A stretch of 64,000 nt of DNA from Osmia lignaria lignaria (GCF_051020975.1 NC_135041.1:8630256-8694255), one strand, 5' to 3'. Shown: positions 12,471-23,802, numbered from the stretch's first letter. Program-made: numbers and translations. Notes: generated from the letters alone by a model not told the origin.

Positions 12471-13165
12471 AATTTAGTGTTGCGAATATTGACCACGGTT
12501 CCATTTAGTGTTGCGAATGAATATCGATCACGGTTCAATTTAATGTTGCGTATGCATGATTATCGCGATTTTCATTTAGTGTTGCGAACTTTAAATATCG
12601 CGTTTCTTTCTTGCAGTGCTTTAAAATAGAATTTAACTTTTCAATGTTGATTGCTTTAAGATTTTTGAGAGTTTTGCTTTGTAATGTTCATTGCTTTAGT
12701 GTTGCGAGTAAAAGATTCACGGTTTGAGAATCCCCTTTTTTTGCATTTTAATTGCATGTCTGTTAAAGATAGCGTTGCGAATGACATTAACGCGATTGTT
12801 TCCCAGTGTTGCGACTTATAAATACGCGATTGCTTTGCATTAGTTTATAGAGTTCCCTGCTAATTAGTGTTACGGTAATGAATATTCGCGTTTTGCATTA
12901 GTGTTGCGATATATGATGAAATGCCCAAAAACGATCCAGTGGAGTTGCCATGGTCCATAAGGTAGCTATGGATTGGTTATACCCCTTTTTTAGATTAGTG
13001 TTGCGTCTTACAAAGTTCGGTAGATTTTAGTAGTGTTGCGTTACAGTTCGCGTTTTCTCTTTTTTTCTTTTTTTCAGCTTAGCGTTGCGCATAATGAAGC
13101 AGCCTTCACGCGTACGCTTTTGTACATATTATATAATTAATGAAATTAGTGTTACGAATGAATTC
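12470..13165 (+). repeat. Degenerate array of TTAGTGTTGCG-like motifs
   Basis: At least 13 copies lie in this interval, at about 12474, 12513, 12541, 12574, 12698, 12770, 12804, 12870, 12896, 12995, 13029, 13078 and 13144. Outliers sit just before module A (about 10637) and after module B (about 13605). The commonest form is TTAGTGTTGCGAAT; single changes (gttacg, gcgttgcg, aatgttgcg) occur. Several copies are followed within 10-30 bases by a TTCGCG/ATCGCG/ACGCGA element that could pair with the TTGCGAA part. Spacing is irregular (roughly 25-125 bp), so this is not a simple satellite. Confidence 0.75.
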
Positions 13166-13255
13166 GCGATTGTTATAAAATTTTTTACTTTTTTGCATTT
13201 ATTAAATTAGTGGAAGTAACTATGACTCACATTCGGTGGGAATCCATTGCTAGCC

Positions 13256-13565
13256 AAGGATTCCGCGGCCTAAGACCGTGAACACCATCTCTGGGAGATA
13301 TACCCATGCATTACTAGGCCTTTGCAGGCGCAGCTTTAGAATACGGAACATATGAAAATATGTTACCATATTCTAAACTGTAGTCCTTTTGTCTATACTA
13401 TGGGCGTCCGTCAATCTGACACCGTTGGATGCAACGTGTTGGACGGGCGGGTAGCGCTCTTAGCGAAGGGGTGCACTCTGTCCTGGCGTTACGACGTCCA
13501 GGCGGGGTGGGTGGTATGTAGCGTCTGGCGTAAGTCTAGGGGGCGTGAGACCCTTCGTTGCCAGC
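13256..13565 (+). ncRNA. 310-nt structured RNA-like module, copy B
   Basis: It matches copy A at 307 of 310 positions, including the 18-bp GAAA-capped hairpin (13335-13377). Differences are one base near the start (cggcctaag instead of cggcataag) and two adjacent bases (cgtcaat instead of cgcaaat). Weaker homology extends to the left of both copies (attaaattagtg and attcggtgggaatcc). Flanks are otherwise diverged. Confidence 0.6.
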
Positions 13566-16501
13566 CGATGTTTTGTCATAGTTCAGAATGTTTGCAATTT
13601 TAAAATTAGTGTTGCGTGTGATTTCGGTTTGTTTTATAGGGTTTGCTTAGGGATTGCTCTTATGGGCAGTCAAACTTTTCTTTTCAGGTTCCCCTGTACC
13701 CTCCCTCCCACTGCCCCGCCCCCATTCTTTTTTCGTCCCTGTTTTTAATTTTGAAAATTTTGAGCGTTCGGTTATTTGAAATACTGTTAAATAATATATG
13801 AATTTAATGTTTTCAGAATATTATTAAATACGATAAAGTTTTAAATAGAACTTTATTCAAAGTTTTATTTAAAATGAAAGTTCATTTTATTTTGTGATGA
13901 TTGGTGATAAATTATTTCAAGGAATATTTGTTCATTCGAGATAGCTTATTAAATTTTAATCCTACTTTATTTAAACAAAAGTAGTGGATAATTGTTGTTC
14001 GAGTTGTTTAGTTTTAATTTTTGATCGCGATGTTTTGTTTCAAGCTTACGGAGAAGCTAATTAAATTACTTTTATAAATTTTCAAATTCTTTTCCTGAAA
14101 AGCAAAGTCCACTCGTGATTTTTTTTTCAATTTTTCCATTTACAATAAATTTGCATTGAAAGGTGTATGGAATAATATAATGCAATGAAGTCGAGTAGAG
14201 TCGTGGTTGTACGTACTATATATTGCAGTAGAAGGCAGTTGTTTCAATTAAAATATTGTGTGCTATTTGTCGCGAAATGAACGAATATTAAATACAATAA
14301 AATGAAATAATTAATGTTCTTAACTCAAGTCACTTAACTCAAATATATATTTTTCTGAATTTTTTTCTCTTTATTTTGGTCCTGAAGTTTGCTTCAAATT
14401 CATATTTCGTATCAAATTGATTTTGAATTATTAACAACCACTCTGACTTTTATAAAATTTTATTGTTACTAATGTAACTTTTTTCCAGCTATTAATTTTT
14501 CTTTGTCTTTATCTGGATTCAATTAATCAGTTTCTGTTACAGAGAAATATCTTTATAGGAAGTATGAAATCGGATAATCGACTGGAAGAAATGTAAAATA
14601 AAATCTAGCGTCCATAAATGGAATTCAATGTATCCAATTAAGTAAAACAAGGTGAAAATGATTGAAAAGGAAAAATGATTCTTATAAGTGGTAATATTTG
14701 AACCATACTATTTTCAAAAATTGTATTTAATCCTTTTCTGTTTTTTCAGGCAGGTTGTAAATTTATGATTAAGGCTACACGAGCCTTATTATTTTCTTAA
14801 ATTATGTTTAATCCTTTTCAGTTTTATTTTAGGAAGTATTCTGGTGAGGACAACAAAATCAACAAATTCATTGGACTTATTTATGTATATAGTCATTAAG
14901 ATATAATCGTCAAACACTGCAGTGTTTAATTAGGAAGCGTTAGATTTAAGCGAATTTTTAATATAATTACGAGCGCTCGTATAGGTAAATATTCTTAGTA
15001 GTATAAGTATGTAGGACAAATATGCAATTGCATATTTATTAATTACAGATCTGTAATCAAAATCAAAATTAAAAAATGTTACGATAGGAATAAAAAGCAA
15101 AAATCTACGTAAATATATGTATAGATATGTAGATAGGTAGGTAGTGAATAAAAATAATGCTCCTTTTGTTGTCCGTTTGCAGAACAGTCAAAAACGTTTT
15201 GCAAATGTGCATCAAGAGGATGATGGCATTGAATAAAAATAAAAATTTGCATAAATGGAGGGTGGATGGGATGAGGTAGGGCGGGTCTCCACCCGCAGCA
15301 ACCTCCCCGTGGTGAGACCTGGGCAATCGTTATTATTTGATGACTAATTAATAACTGTATCATTATTTCTGTGGTATATTTATTAATTATGCAGCAAATA
15401 ATACGAGCGAATTGGCTGCGAAAATGCTTTTTTTCTATTTAATCGCTGTTATATTTTTTTCAGGAATCTATGTCTTTAAGATTCTGAAGTGTACCACATT
15501 GCAAATACAATTTTACGGAAAGAAAATTAATAATAATGAATGCATGGTCAGTATTGTTTAATTATGTAAGTACTTATACATATAGCATACATGTGTCATT
15601 TAGGTATTTGCGAAAGGTAATGTAGTATAGCATGCCGTTAGTTGGATGCAATACTTCAGGTGGCGCTTAAATCAGTTTCTGGTCAGCTTAATTATCGATC
15701 ACACATGGCCTGTTTTACCGATGTGGAATTCGGAGTTCAGTCTCAACAAGTAATCGTTTTTTGCATAGAGTTTTAGGGGGGACATGAGATATATCTTTAT
15801 GGCCTACCCCCATATAAATCTATAGTAATAATAATCAGTAATAATCATTTTATTTTACATAAATATTCGTATTACACTAACTTCCAGTATATTTATCCTA
15901 ATAATATCTCGTTTTATTGCGTACGACCGAATTTTCGAGATAAAACCTTGGGAATTCCCAATACGATTACACTGTTACCAAATTAGTAAAATTGTAATGT
16001 TAAAATCGCAGCTTTGTTTAGAGGTGTTTAGAGACAAAGTTAGGGATAAAAATTAACGGGGTAGTTCCTGGAAAGTGAGGACAAATTGTTACTTTCACTC
16101 AGTGACTACAAATGCAACAAGACTGAATAGTATAAACAGTTTGGTAAAATTGAATCTCATCGTAGTAGTATTAGTCCATATCAGTCTCGTTTAGATTGAC
16201 TAATATATTTAACATCATATAGCAAGAAGGGGAATTAAAGGTATTCAGTTTTTACGTCGTAATGCTAAAAAATATATCATTAGTCTTAATATACAGGGTA
16301 TCCCAGGTTTAAGGTGTAAAAAATTGTCAATATATTCAACATATCAAATTTCTCTATACAGATGATGCATTATGTTCTTTTACTCTTATTTTCTTTATTA
16401 TATTTTTTAGATGTATTTGATAAACGAAAATTATTAATTTTTATTCTTTTTGTAGGAATTACTATTTTATATAATACATATAATTATACTGTGGCTACAA
16501 A
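13566..16501. other. AT-rich interval between the lncRNA locus and PPT1
   Basis: No coding signature. One TTAGTGTTGCG motif occurs at about 13605. At 15133-15141 there is a single ATAGGTAGG, the nonamer known from Drosophila hsr-omega repeats. A tacagggtatccca string near 16295 resembles the ends of mariner-type repeats. The PPT1 promoter probably lies in the last few hundred bases, but no element is defined. Confidence 0.4.
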
Positions 16502-19500
16502 ATGTTCACATCGAGGAAAACTACTTTGTTGCTTTTCTTCTTTTTGTCAATATACAAATTAAATGGCATTCAAAGTTCTTCTCTTCCAGTTGTTTTATGG
16601 CATGGAATGGGTAAAATTTTTATTTATTTAAAAACTTTTATATTATGTAGAAAGTAGCTGAACTTTATTTATGATTTCTAATATTATCTTTTTCAATGTA
16701 TTATAATTAAAATCCAGTATTAAATTTCAGGAGATAGCTGTTGTTTCTCATTTAGTTTGGGTGCATTAAAAAAGCTAATAGAGGCAACAGTTCCTAATAT
16801 CTATGTATATTCCATTCGTATAGGAAATAATGAAATAGAGGTAAGTCTTCTTATCTAGACTAACAATAAGACTAATCCAAGCAGACACTTCAATGTGCTT
16901 TCAATGTGCTATTTCCATTTATGTTGAATATTATGGTTCAAAGTAAAGAATGACTTCACAGTTACTAATAACAAATGAGAAAGATTTATATTAACTGGGT
17001 CAGTTATGCACAGAGTGAGATGAATCAGTTTATGCAAAAAATGTACATATGAGGACAGTCTGAAAAGTTCTCAATCTAACAATGAAAGAACATTTTTTTT
17101 TGTGTGAAATATGTTTTATTTTTCAATATAATCTCCTGAAGCTTATGGGAGGAAACACCATTTATGTGTCAGGCCGAGAACTTTTCAGACTGCCTACATT
17201 GAATTCTATTTAACAAGAAATGCAATTGCATTTTGCAAGTTCATTAATGCACTTATATTAGGTCTTTTATCAAAACATTTTGTTATAACAGCATCAAGAA
17301 GACTTGAGGTGATAGAAATAAAACAAGAAGTAAAAAATCTGTGATGTGTGTGTGCCAAAAGTGCTGTGATTTCCCATTATGGTTGTGCATTTATGAAATT
17401 AGTTAAGAAAATAGACAATAGTACAGCCAAAGTAAGTAAATTGTAATAGTATTATCAAATAGCTTCATGATAATGAAATTGTTATAAGAATTATTATATG
17501 TCTCATTTCAGTAGGTGATTGTTACATCATTCCAAAGAAGATGACTCTGCGTAAGTTTACAAAAATTCATTTCCCCTTTATTTGAACAATATTGAGTACT
17601 ATGTTTTTACATTAATTACATTAAATATATATTTAAGCAGTTAATATTATACAAAATATTATTCAAGATTTATTCCGAAATAGCTATTTTAATAGCTAAC
17701 TGTTTGGCTTTTCTTATCACAGCTAAATCTGATGCAGATAACAAACCATTTTCTTCGTAAAAAGAAAGTAGCGTATCGGCTGCCGAAACTACATTATTTG
17801 GATGATTATTTTCAGGTGGAGCGTCGTTGTCATCGGTATCTTCAAGAAAAACGCATTTATGTTAATGTTTTCAACATTTTCCTTTCTGTGAGTAATAAAT
17901 CTTTTTTTTATTAAAATATATGTATTTCTTAATTAAATATATATACCTTCTTTATAATCTACAGCTACCATTGCAATTAACTCTGAATTCGTCGGTATTG
18001 CTGATTCCTCATTGGTGTCTTCGTCTTTCGGATTGATCCAATTCTGCACTGATTCCTCATCAATATCTTGGTACTCGTTAATTTTACGTACGTTGTTTAA
18101 AATCTCTTCATTCATAATACTTTCATCCAAATTTTCATTAGTGTTTTCATAGTAGTGATTGGGTAACAATTTTTTCCAGCACTTTAAAATAGTTGTATCA
18201 TTCACAGCATCCCAAGCATCACTCATCCAGTAAATAATGTCCTTGATAGTGATTGATTTCAACTGAGTAGTCAAGTTTATGCCATTCTTTTGTGCAAAAA
18301 GAATTGAATGTAAAAACAATAATTTATAATGCCTCTTGAAAGTCTCTATTATATCCCAGTCCATAGGTTGTAAAAATGTTACTTTTATATCCCCTTCATA
18401 AAAGGTATTGAAAGAGGCATAACAAGGCGCATAGTCGAGCAAAAGCAATGCCTTTGCTGGAAGACCTTTTTCTTTTAAAAATGTTGTTACCCGAGGTACA
18501 AACTCATTTCGGAACCAATCTTCAAAAATTTCTATGGTAATCAGTGGATTTGTTTGTTGAGCATAATGAATAGGAAGCAAAGTTGGTGACAAATTTTCTA
18601 ATGCTTTTGATTTGGTAGAATTTCCAATGGCAAGTAATGGCAGCTTCAATGTTCCATCTCCATTGGTACAAATCATGACTGTGAAGCGTTCTTTATTTTG
18701 TTTAAAATCTGTAGGCTTAAAGTGCAATTTCTTTGGCATCATTTTAACATTTAGACTAGTTTTGTCAGTTTTAAAAATCTGACACAACGTTAACTCGTTT
18801 TCTCTCATGATACTTTCAAATTCTTCTTTAAGAATAGGAGCTTCTAATGAATCCGGGGAAAATCTTTCCCCGCATGCGGCGTGCTGACGCATACCATATT
18901 TGCTTTTCCAGTGGCTTAACCATCCCTCACTAGCGACAAATTTCTTTTCAATTCCCATATCCTTGTGCAGTTCTAATGCTTTTCCTGAAATATAATTCTT
19001 CAGTTAAATAATATATATTTGAAGAAGAATCAACGAATATTTAATTTCATAATAAATTTAAAAATATTAATTACTTATTACTAGAGGTCCCGTCAAAGTG
19101 ATTCCCCTCTCGGTCATACAATTGTACCAAATGTATAATGCTTCTTCGAGTTGGTCTAATGCCGTTACTCTTATACGCTTTGAATTATTCGTTAGTATAT
19201 AAGTACTATTTATTTCCTCCAGCTTATAGCGATTCTTTTTCCAACCTCTCAGTGTTCTTTCCGGAATACCATATTTTTCCGCGATTACTTTCATCGACTT
19301 AACAACGTCCAATTCCTCCAAAATTTTTAATTTTTCCAAAATACTAACATTTTTACGTTTCTTTCTCTCAGGTTCGCATACTCTGCTTTTGTTGTCTAGT
19401 TCCATTCTTTTCTTGTCTTCTCTAAAATTACAAAATTACAGAATTGCGGGAAAACAGCAACAAATTTATTTCAATTATTACATCAAAGGTTCAAAACAGA

Positions 19501-21066
19501 ATTTATAACTACAGGCTTAGTAAAGCCTGCAAAGTTAGTAAAAGTGTCTTAATACAACACTCTAAATATTAGTATGGCAAGATTGAGCACACCTACCTTG
19601 CTAATTACAGTAGATTCGTGTTATATCGCCGCGAATGGGGTGGAATATTTCTAGAAATGGCGATATAGCAAGAGCCTCTTCCATTAACGGTCGAAGTCAT
19701 GGTTGGAAGGAGGAGAAACGTGGACGAACGTCCACCTTCATCTTTCTGGGCTATGATGGTGGGGAAGCGCCATCAGTGTGCGTAAAAGTCCGTGTGAAGG
19801 GGAAGTCGCTCATGCGGCAAAATAACGCGTGGCAATATAACGGGAGTCCGCCAAAACTAAATAAAATTTAAAGAAACAGTATTTCAAATATTAAGCTACA
19901 AAGTTCAAATGAAAAACCATATCAACTAATCTACCATCAATGTTTTCTAACATTATATTATAATGTTTCAGGATGTGGAACACAGTTATTTTGGAAATAT
20001 CAACCAAGATATACAAGAGATCTGCCAGCGACTATCAGCAGATAAACGTTTCAAAGATGGTTATAACGCTATTGGATTCTCGCAAGGTGCTCAATTTCTG
20101 TATGTATTATTTTTAAAAATTATTTAAGTATAAATTGAAAGTAGCTGAAATTGCTGATATTTAATGTGTTACAGGAGAGCACTAATTCAAAGATGCCCTA
20201 ATCCTCCGATTAAGAATTTTATTTCTGTGGGTGGTCAACATCAAGGTGTTTTTGGATTGCCAATTTGTGGAACTGTAAAGAAAAGCGTTTGCAATTACGT
20301 AAACCGAATGATCAAATATGGAGCATACTTAAAGTATTTATTTATATATGCAGAATATATTTCGAATAGATACAGAGTTATCAAATCTTTTTATTTTATA
20401 TAACAGATTTGTTCAAGAAAAGTTTATTCAAGCTACTTATTGGCACGATCCGTATCAAGAAGAAGAATACAAAGAAAAGAGTACATTTATGGCGGATATC
20501 AACAATGAACGGTATATTAATGAGGTATGTTTTATGACAATAGCAAAGCTGACCAGGTTTAGTCGTAGTAACCGTTCGATAATTATTGATATCAAGGTGT
20601 CTTCTAATGGCGGGGATTTCCCGGAATCGGCCATTTATTCAACAGCTAATAACATGCGTATTTCTCCCTACAGCTCATACAAATGTTACAAAATATTGTT
20701 ATTTCATTTACATTTTCAGACGTATAAAGAAAATCTACAAAAGTTAAATGCCATGGTGCTAATTAAATTTGCTAATGATACGATAGTTTGGCCTCGAGAA
20801 ACAGAATGGTTCGGATTTTACAAACCGGGACAAGCAACAGAAATTCAGACCTTTGAAGAAACTGATTTATATCGCAAGGTATACAATATTACAACATTAA
20901 ATATTGTAAACTTCAGTAAAATTAACAAAATTTTTTTTAGGATCAACTGGGACTAAAAGCACTACTCGAATCAGGAAAAATTCATTTCCTATCAGTAACT
21001 GGAAATCACCTACAGTTTGCAGAAAGTTGGTTTATCGACCATATAATTAAAGCATATTTAATGTAA
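16502..21066 (+). CDS. Ppt1: Palmitoyl-protein thioesterase 1 (lysosomal)
   Basis: Seven exons: 16502-16610, 16731-16840, 19972-20099, 20175-20333, 20407-20524, 20720-20878 and 20941-21066. All junctions keep frame, giving 302 residues (human PPT1 is 306). The enzyme removes thioester-linked fatty acyl groups from S-acylated proteins in the lysosome. Sequence support: an N-terminal signal peptide (about 1-25, rich in Leu/Phe), the PVVLWHGMGDSCC block, the nucleophile in GFSQG (Ser110), the Asp in NDTIVWP (Asp228) and the His in GNHLQF (His284). SVGGQHQGVFGLP and YWHDP are highly conserved. The start ATG gives a good signal peptide and fits family length. Intron 2 is 3.1 kb because it hosts transposons, and intron 5 carries a repeat fragment. 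Splicing must cope with a minus-strand transposase gene inside intron 2. Confidence 0.96.
17051..17196. mobile_element. Mariner-type MITE in PPT1 intron 2
   Basis: Perfect 17-bp terminal inverted repeats: CAGTCTGAAAAGTTCTC at 17056-17072 and its complement at 17076 plus 100 (17176-17192). TA dinucleotides sit on both sides. Total length is about 145 bp with no coding capacity. The ends are of the Tc1/mariner kind; no matching autonomous element is seen in the window. Confidence 0.8.
17670..19405 (-). CDS. Tigger/Jerky-type (pogo group) transposase, three exons, nested in PPT1 intron 2
   Basis: Exons 19405-19075, 18984-17947 and 17839-17670 join in frame to 512 residues. The N-terminus has a CENP-B-type helix-turn-helix (about 18-65, with VIAEKYGIPERTLRGWKK), followed by a second DNA-binding region and a DDE endonuclease domain. 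The three expected acidic sites appear as FKTDKT, LLLDYAP and QPMDWD. Two things are unusual against the family. The usual DET/DES after the first Asp is DKT. The stretch normally between the second and third Asp (PSYVTPLI in the sister copy in this window) is missing about eight residues, shortening the DDE spacing. So it is probably catalytically impaired yet still open over 512 codons. It may be a decaying transposon or a host-adopted protein. Terminal repeats of its own were not located. Confidence 0.85.
19608..19860. mobile_element. Tigger-type MITE in PPT1 intron 2
   Basis: The left end starts CAGTAGATTCG after TA. Inverted arms GTTATATCGCCGCG (19619-19632) and CGTGGCAATATAAC (19828-19841) match when one is reversed, with a few differences, and each continues outward as GA(T/C)TC. 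An internal shorter palindrome (tatatcgcc/ggcgatata, 19622-19668) lies near the left end. Length is about 250 bp. Its open frame (19635-19871) is not a gene. It may have been mobilised by a Tigger-like transposase such as its neighbours. Confidence 0.65.
20604..20675. repeat. Repeat fragment in PPT1 intron 5, shared with 23.93 and 24.39 kb
   Basis: It contains a GGCGG...CCGGAA...TTATTCAACAGCTAATAACATGCG block. Related blocks at 23933-24000 and 24392-24440 share the ...TTAT(C/T)GAGC(G/A)GCCAAT(A/G)(A/G)CATGCG part. It is a degenerate copy of a dispersed element and sits only about 45 bp from PPT1 exon 6. Confidence 0.5.
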
Positions 21067-21688
21067 CTATCAAATTATAATTGCTGCACTTAAATAGCTC
21101 TCATAAGTATAATTGTGATAATATTGATACAATAATTGTTCCAAATTGCATTATTTATATATATTATATTATTACGACTTTATATTATTTGATATGTTGT
21201 TATTGTTATAGAGTATAGAGAATTCCCTTTGAATCAACCTGAATTTGATTACTGTTCAGAATGAAGAAGCAAGCCGTGTCCAACGTAACTTAACTTCAGT
21301 GATATTACGGACCTGTGCGGGTATTAGTAAAGCCTACGTGATTAAGACCGGTGACCCTTTTCATTTTATAGTATTTCTTCTAATATTTTTGGAACTGATT
21401 GTACCATGGTGGTTCGATAAATCGTCGCCATATTAACATTCGGCTGGAATGTCCCGCCATCGTAAGTATGTATTCATTATTCATCCATGCGCGCGCAAAC
21501 TACTTTGTTGTCTTGTTCATACGTTCAGTTCCATTATTTACTCATTTTCATATATGTATTATTAGGAATCGTGATTAGAGGAATTTTTGGAAAGGGTTTC
21601 AATAATTGAGTCAGAGTAACAAAATAAATTTTTATTGTTATAACTGAGAAGTCCATTCTCTCCCCTAATTATTAGATATTCTTCTAAA
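21067..21688. other. Interval between PPT1 and the second transposase gene
   Basis: PPT1 3' UTR and poly(A) site are expected in the first few hundred bases. The ORF at 21245-21436 is not similar to anything I know. 21425-21500 contains a cgccat...gcgcgc patch that may be a transposon remnant. Confidence 0.35.
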
Positions 21689-23802
21689 TTAAATCTGATT
21701 TTTAATTTTCAATAATTCGTCTCTCACCCTTTTCAAAATTTTCATATCAGAAAGTGATACGAGGATACCAGTTTTTTCAAAAAAGGAGATGGCACAGTCC
21801 AAACCCTCCATTGCTTGTGAAGGTGAAATTTCACTTTCTGTATAATGGTCATTCTCTGTTTCTGTTATGAACAAAATAACAAATATAAATATTAAATTCT
21901 AATGTGGAGATTGGGGGTTTGAGCGAAGCATAGCGTCGTTTCCCCGGCGCCTGGGCTTTCCCGTGATGGCCGTAAGGTGTCGTCGTGCATGTAAGTCGGT
22001 GTCGTCGTGCATGTAAGTCGGTATCGTCTTTTCACAAGCGGTCCATCACGAGACTAAGTTCCATATATAGAAGTTATGAGTTACACTTAGAACCCAGGCG
22101 TCTAGAATAGGGACCGTCCACGTCAGTCCCACTCACTGACAAGTCTTAGTGGACGGTTCCCGAGACGGGGAAACGCCCTTAACTTTTCCGGCAGGGATCC
22201 TATACGAATTTTCTGTAACATACCAGTTTCATCATTGCCAGGATTCTCTACAGCATCAATGATTTCCTCATCCGTTAAGGTTGATAAGCCATCAGAATGG
22301 ATCCATTCATTGATTTCATCTAATGTAATATCTTCATGACTTCGAAGTTTCTTGCACATTTGATAGATTTGTTCAGAAGAAACATAATCAGGATTATTAT
22401 TATCTTCATCAACCGGCATATTTAATAATTTCTTCCAAGAGTTCGAGATTGTTTTCTCACTAATTTCATCCCATGCATCACCGATTAAATCAATTGCATT
22501 TTTTATGTTAAATGACCCTATTGCTCGACTATAATTCATTCCATCAGCCTGAGCGTTTATTAAATATTTTAAAAATTTTGCCTTGTATCTTCGTTTGATT
22601 ACATTGATGACTCCTTGATCAAGGGGTTGTATAAGTGGAGTTACATATGATGGAAAAAATATTGCTCTGATCCCATCTACAGTTAGCATATTTAGTGATG
22701 GATGTGACTTGTCATTATCCAACAGTAAGATTGCTTTTTCTGGTAGTCCTCTTGATTTTAGAAAAGCAACAACCTGGGGAACAAAGTCCTCCCTAAACCA
22801 TCTCTCAAAGATGATTGCACTCATCCAGGAATTTTTCTGATTTGTATACTTCACAGATAATAACTGTGGTGCTATATGTTTCATTGCTGCTGGCTTTTGA
22901 TGTTTCCCTATTACTAGTAATGGCATTTTGAATGAACTATTAGCATTGCAACATGCCATTACAGTCAGTCTATCATTAATTTTTTTATGCCCTGGAAGTG
23001 GGTGCTCTGTCTTTACAATTGAACTTCTATTTGGCATCATTTTAAAATAAAGCTCGGTTTCGTCCGCATTGAATATCTGATATAAAGTTAAGTTTTCTTT
23101 ATCTATTAACTCTGATATTTCAGTGGTAAATTGGTTTGCTGCTTTTGTATTTGTAGATGATGGTTCCCCAGATGGTGCTATGGAACGAATACCGTTCCTG
23201 AATTTCCATGTACGGTACCAACCATCACTTGCTTTAAAGGATTCTGAACCACCAAAACGCTGAAAGAATTCCTGAGCTTTTGCTGAAAAAATTAATGTTA
23301 TAATCAAAGTAAGACTGCTCAGTAATAATCTTTCAATTAATCTTTATCTCAATTTAAATGGTGTATAAGATATTAAGACAATACCTTTCACTTGTATAAC
23401 AGTGAGTGCGTTGTTCCTTTTTTGTTCCCCGTGGAACCAAATCGTTAATGCTTGATTAACTTTCTCAACAGGTGATAAACGTAAGCGCTTTGATGTTAAT
23501 GAAAGACTGTGTTTTTCCAATTTCTCCCTTTCTCGAATCCACCGCCTTACGGTAGTTTCGCTGATATTATATTCCATTGCTATTTCAATTGTTGAAAGAC
23601 CTGCATCTTTCTTTCTTACTGCTTCTAATTTCTTTTGCAGTGTTAAATTCGTAGATACTTTACGTTTAATAGAATTCGTACCACTCGTACTTGTATTTGT
23701 ATTTATAGCCGTACTTCTATTTGTACTTGTAGTTGTATTGGTACTTGTATCTAGTTCATGTGGTTCTACTTTTATTACAATATTCGTGTTAGACGTTGAC
23801 AT
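21689..23802 (-). CDS. Tigger/Jerky-type (pogo group) transposase, three exons, frame-complete
   Basis: Exons 23802-23385, 23282-22224 and 21861-21689 join in frame to 549 residues with no stop. The N-terminus is Ser/Thr/Asn-rich, followed by a CENP-B-type helix-turn-helix (about 50-105, IAMEYNISETTVRRWIRERE) and a DDE domain. Its three acidic blocks are family-typical: FNADETELYF, LLLDNDKSHPS and PLIQPLDQGVI. Exon 2 starts at the same point in the protein as in the 17.7-19.4 kb copy (before KAxE...), and a short third exon encodes the C-terminal helical tail (AMEGLDCAISFFEKTG). The copies are clearly related but well diverged. Catalytic residues look intact, so this may be a recently active transposon or a domesticated gene. 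A fold-back element occupies its second intron. Confidence 0.87.
21940..22200. repeat. Fold-back element and short tandem repeat inside the transposase intron
   Basis: Inverted pairs are cgtttcccc (about 21948) against ggggaaacg (about 22165), and ggcgcctgggctt (about 21954) against aacccaggcgt (about 22090). A hairpin gaccgtccac/gtggacggttc lies at about 22110-22160. A direct repeat of tgtcgtcgtgcatgtaagtcgg sits at about 21979-22024. The element straddles the exon 2 donor region and extends the ORF of exon 2 artificially past the splice site at 22224. Confidence 0.55.

Larger units (their letters stand above)
7370..13760 (+). ncRNA. Putative spliced long non-coding RNA locus with structured and repeated modules
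   Basis: No recognisable protein is encoded, but the plus strand shows a chain of plausible exons. They are about 7380-7467 (donor GTAAGA), possibly about 7790-7949, then 8055-8107, 8929-9305, 9495-9561 and 9745-9848. Each internal one has a polypyrimidine-AG acceptor and a GT donor. Downstream come a pair of 310-bp near-identical modules and an array of TTAGTGTTGCG-like motifs. The presence of splice signals, RNA-like hairpins and repeats without coding constraint points to a lncRNA, as with known insect nuclear RNAs built from repeats. Transcript ends, strand and processing are inferred. It may be two transcription units (7.4-9.9 kb and 10.6-13.8 kb). Confidence 0.5.

Noticed and set aside
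16362..16562. 66-codon hydrophobic ORF at the start of PPT1
   Set aside because: It overlaps the PPT1 signal peptide exon in another frame and is a shadow.
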